Shown here in pieces: positions 63,456 to 64,000 of a stretch of DNA of 64,000 bases. The position numbers were made by a program, and so were the translations under genes. Every line of letters begins with the position of its first letter. The first letter of the stretch is position 1. Source of the stretch: Candidatus Pelagibacter communis (GTDB lineage: Bacteria; Pseudomonadota; Alphaproteobacteria; Pelagibacterales; Pelagibacteraceae); contig NZ_CVST01000040.1 in NCBI RefSeq assembly GCF_001180225.1, positions 1 through 64,000 of the forward strand. Direction: 5' to 3'. The notes under the pieces are model-generated. The model had not been told where the DNA came from and ran no database searches. It was given only the letters and a program-made list of their open reading frames with translations.

Positions 63456-64000
63456 ATGAGTCTTCATGATAAATTAAAATCATATCCAAAAGAATATGAT
63501 TTGTCAGATATCCACATCAGATCGAATCAACCATTTGCAATCAGAGAAAATGGTGAGATTAAAGTTTTCAGCGAAGATATTGTTTCAAGACAAGATATAG
63601 AAACTTTTTGGAAACAATCTTTAGATAAAGCGCAATATGATTATTTAATTAGCAATGGTGATTTAGATTTTGCTGTTGTTGTTGATGGACAGAGATTTAG
63701 AGCAAACGGTTATTATTCTTCATATGGACCAAGTATGGTTCTTAGAAAAATTATAAGTGAGATTCCAAATATTGAAAAACTAGGTTTGCCACCTGCAGCA
63801 CATGAAGCAATTACTCACAAAACAGGATTGGTTCTTGTTACAGGACAAACTGGATCTGGTAAATCTACATCACTTGCTGCAATGATAGATCAAATTAATT
63901 CTCATAGAGCAGAAAACATAATTACAATTGAAGATCCTATTGAGTTTGTTCACCCTGCTAAAAAAAGTATTATTTCTCAAAGAGAAGTTGGAAAAGATAC
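63456..64000 (+). CDS. pilT: Type IV pilus retraction ATPase PilT, N-terminal part (cut by window end)
   Basis: From ATG 63456 an open frame runs off the right edge after 181 codons. It has the PAS-like N-terminal domain of PilT (YDLSDIHIRSNQPFAIRENG, DLDFAVVVDGQRFRANGYY), Walker A GQTGSGKSTS (about residues 130-139), the Asp box TIEDPIEFVHPAKKSIISQREVG. PilT disassembles the pilus by pulling subunits back into the membrane, powering twitching or DNA uptake. It is divergent from the pilus operon. The Walker B and His box lie beyond the window. Confidence 0.93.
   Translation, partial: MSLHDKLKSYPKEYDLSDIHIRSNQPFAIRENGEIKVFSEDIVSRQDIETFWKQSLDKAQYDYLISNGDLDFAVVVDGQRFRANGYYSSYGPSMVLRKIISEIPNIEKLGLPPAAHEAITHKTGLVLVTGQTGSGKSTSLAAMIDQINSHRAENIITIEDPIEFVHPAKKSIISQREVGKD

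Overview
This is a very AT-rich, tightly packed chromosome segment from an alphaproteobacterium. The best fit is the SAR11 group (Pelagibacterales). Reasons: low GC, few Shine-Dalgarno sites, intergenic gaps mostly under 100 bases, overlapping stop/start codons, and the housekeeping order rnpB - amidase - mlaA/mlaC - tRNAs - rpoD - dnaG - yqeY - carA - carB. Assignment to a species is not possible from the window alone.

Layout. (1) 1-12.2 kb, conserved core: a few codons of a leftward gene (possibly rsmH), a TGGG repeat resembling a MraZ operator, RNase P RNA, an AmpD-type amidase, two Mla lipid-transport components, a tRNA with anticodon CAT, a structurally abnormal tRNA-Val(GAC), the housekeeping sigma factor, DNA primase, and carbamoyl-phosphate synthase. 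(2) 12.3-31.9 kb, mixed envelope and pilus accessory genes: two STAS proteins, two separately placed major pilin-like genes, a MoxR/DUF58/transglutaminase operon, a TMTC-like membrane glycosyltransferase with a GT2 partner, a PilO-like protein, the prepilin peptidase, a TPR/glycosyltransferase protein, a secreted zinc peptidase and an AAA ATPase. (3) 31.9-38.1 kb: a 2054-residue autotransporter with about eleven PATR repeats and an unexpected C-terminal inner-membrane-like helix. (4) 38.2-44.8 kb: a co-directional set of LysR regulator, IalB-like protein, CHASE2-SpoIIE phosphatase, TPR outer-membrane barrel and FecR-domain protein. (5) 44.8-63.3 kb: a nine-gene leftward type IV pilus operon (PilM-PilN fusion, LysM-PilP protein, secretin, PilB, PilC, four minor pilins), with divergent pilT cut by the right edge.

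How the genes work together. The window encodes almost all of a type IV pilus machine: extension and retraction ATPases, platform protein, secretin, alignment complex, prepilin peptidase, four minor pilins in GspH-I-J-K order, and two major pilins elsewhere. Two minor pilins are enormous: a 1230-aa PilW type and a 1903-aa PilX/GspK type carrying a LamG-like domain and three C-type-lectin-like regions. I infer a large carbohydrate-binding tip complex. Glycosyltransferases beside one pilin could decorate the fibre. STAS proteins beside a pilin gene and beside pilD, with a CHASE2-SpoIIE phosphatase in the same window, suggest partner-switching control; this is inference.

The items most worth a second look are the lectin-tipped pilus, the envelope-spanning autotransporter, the tRNA-Val lacking canonical D- and T-loop contacts, the primase missing most zinc ligands, and the CHASE2/FecR/STAS signalling set.
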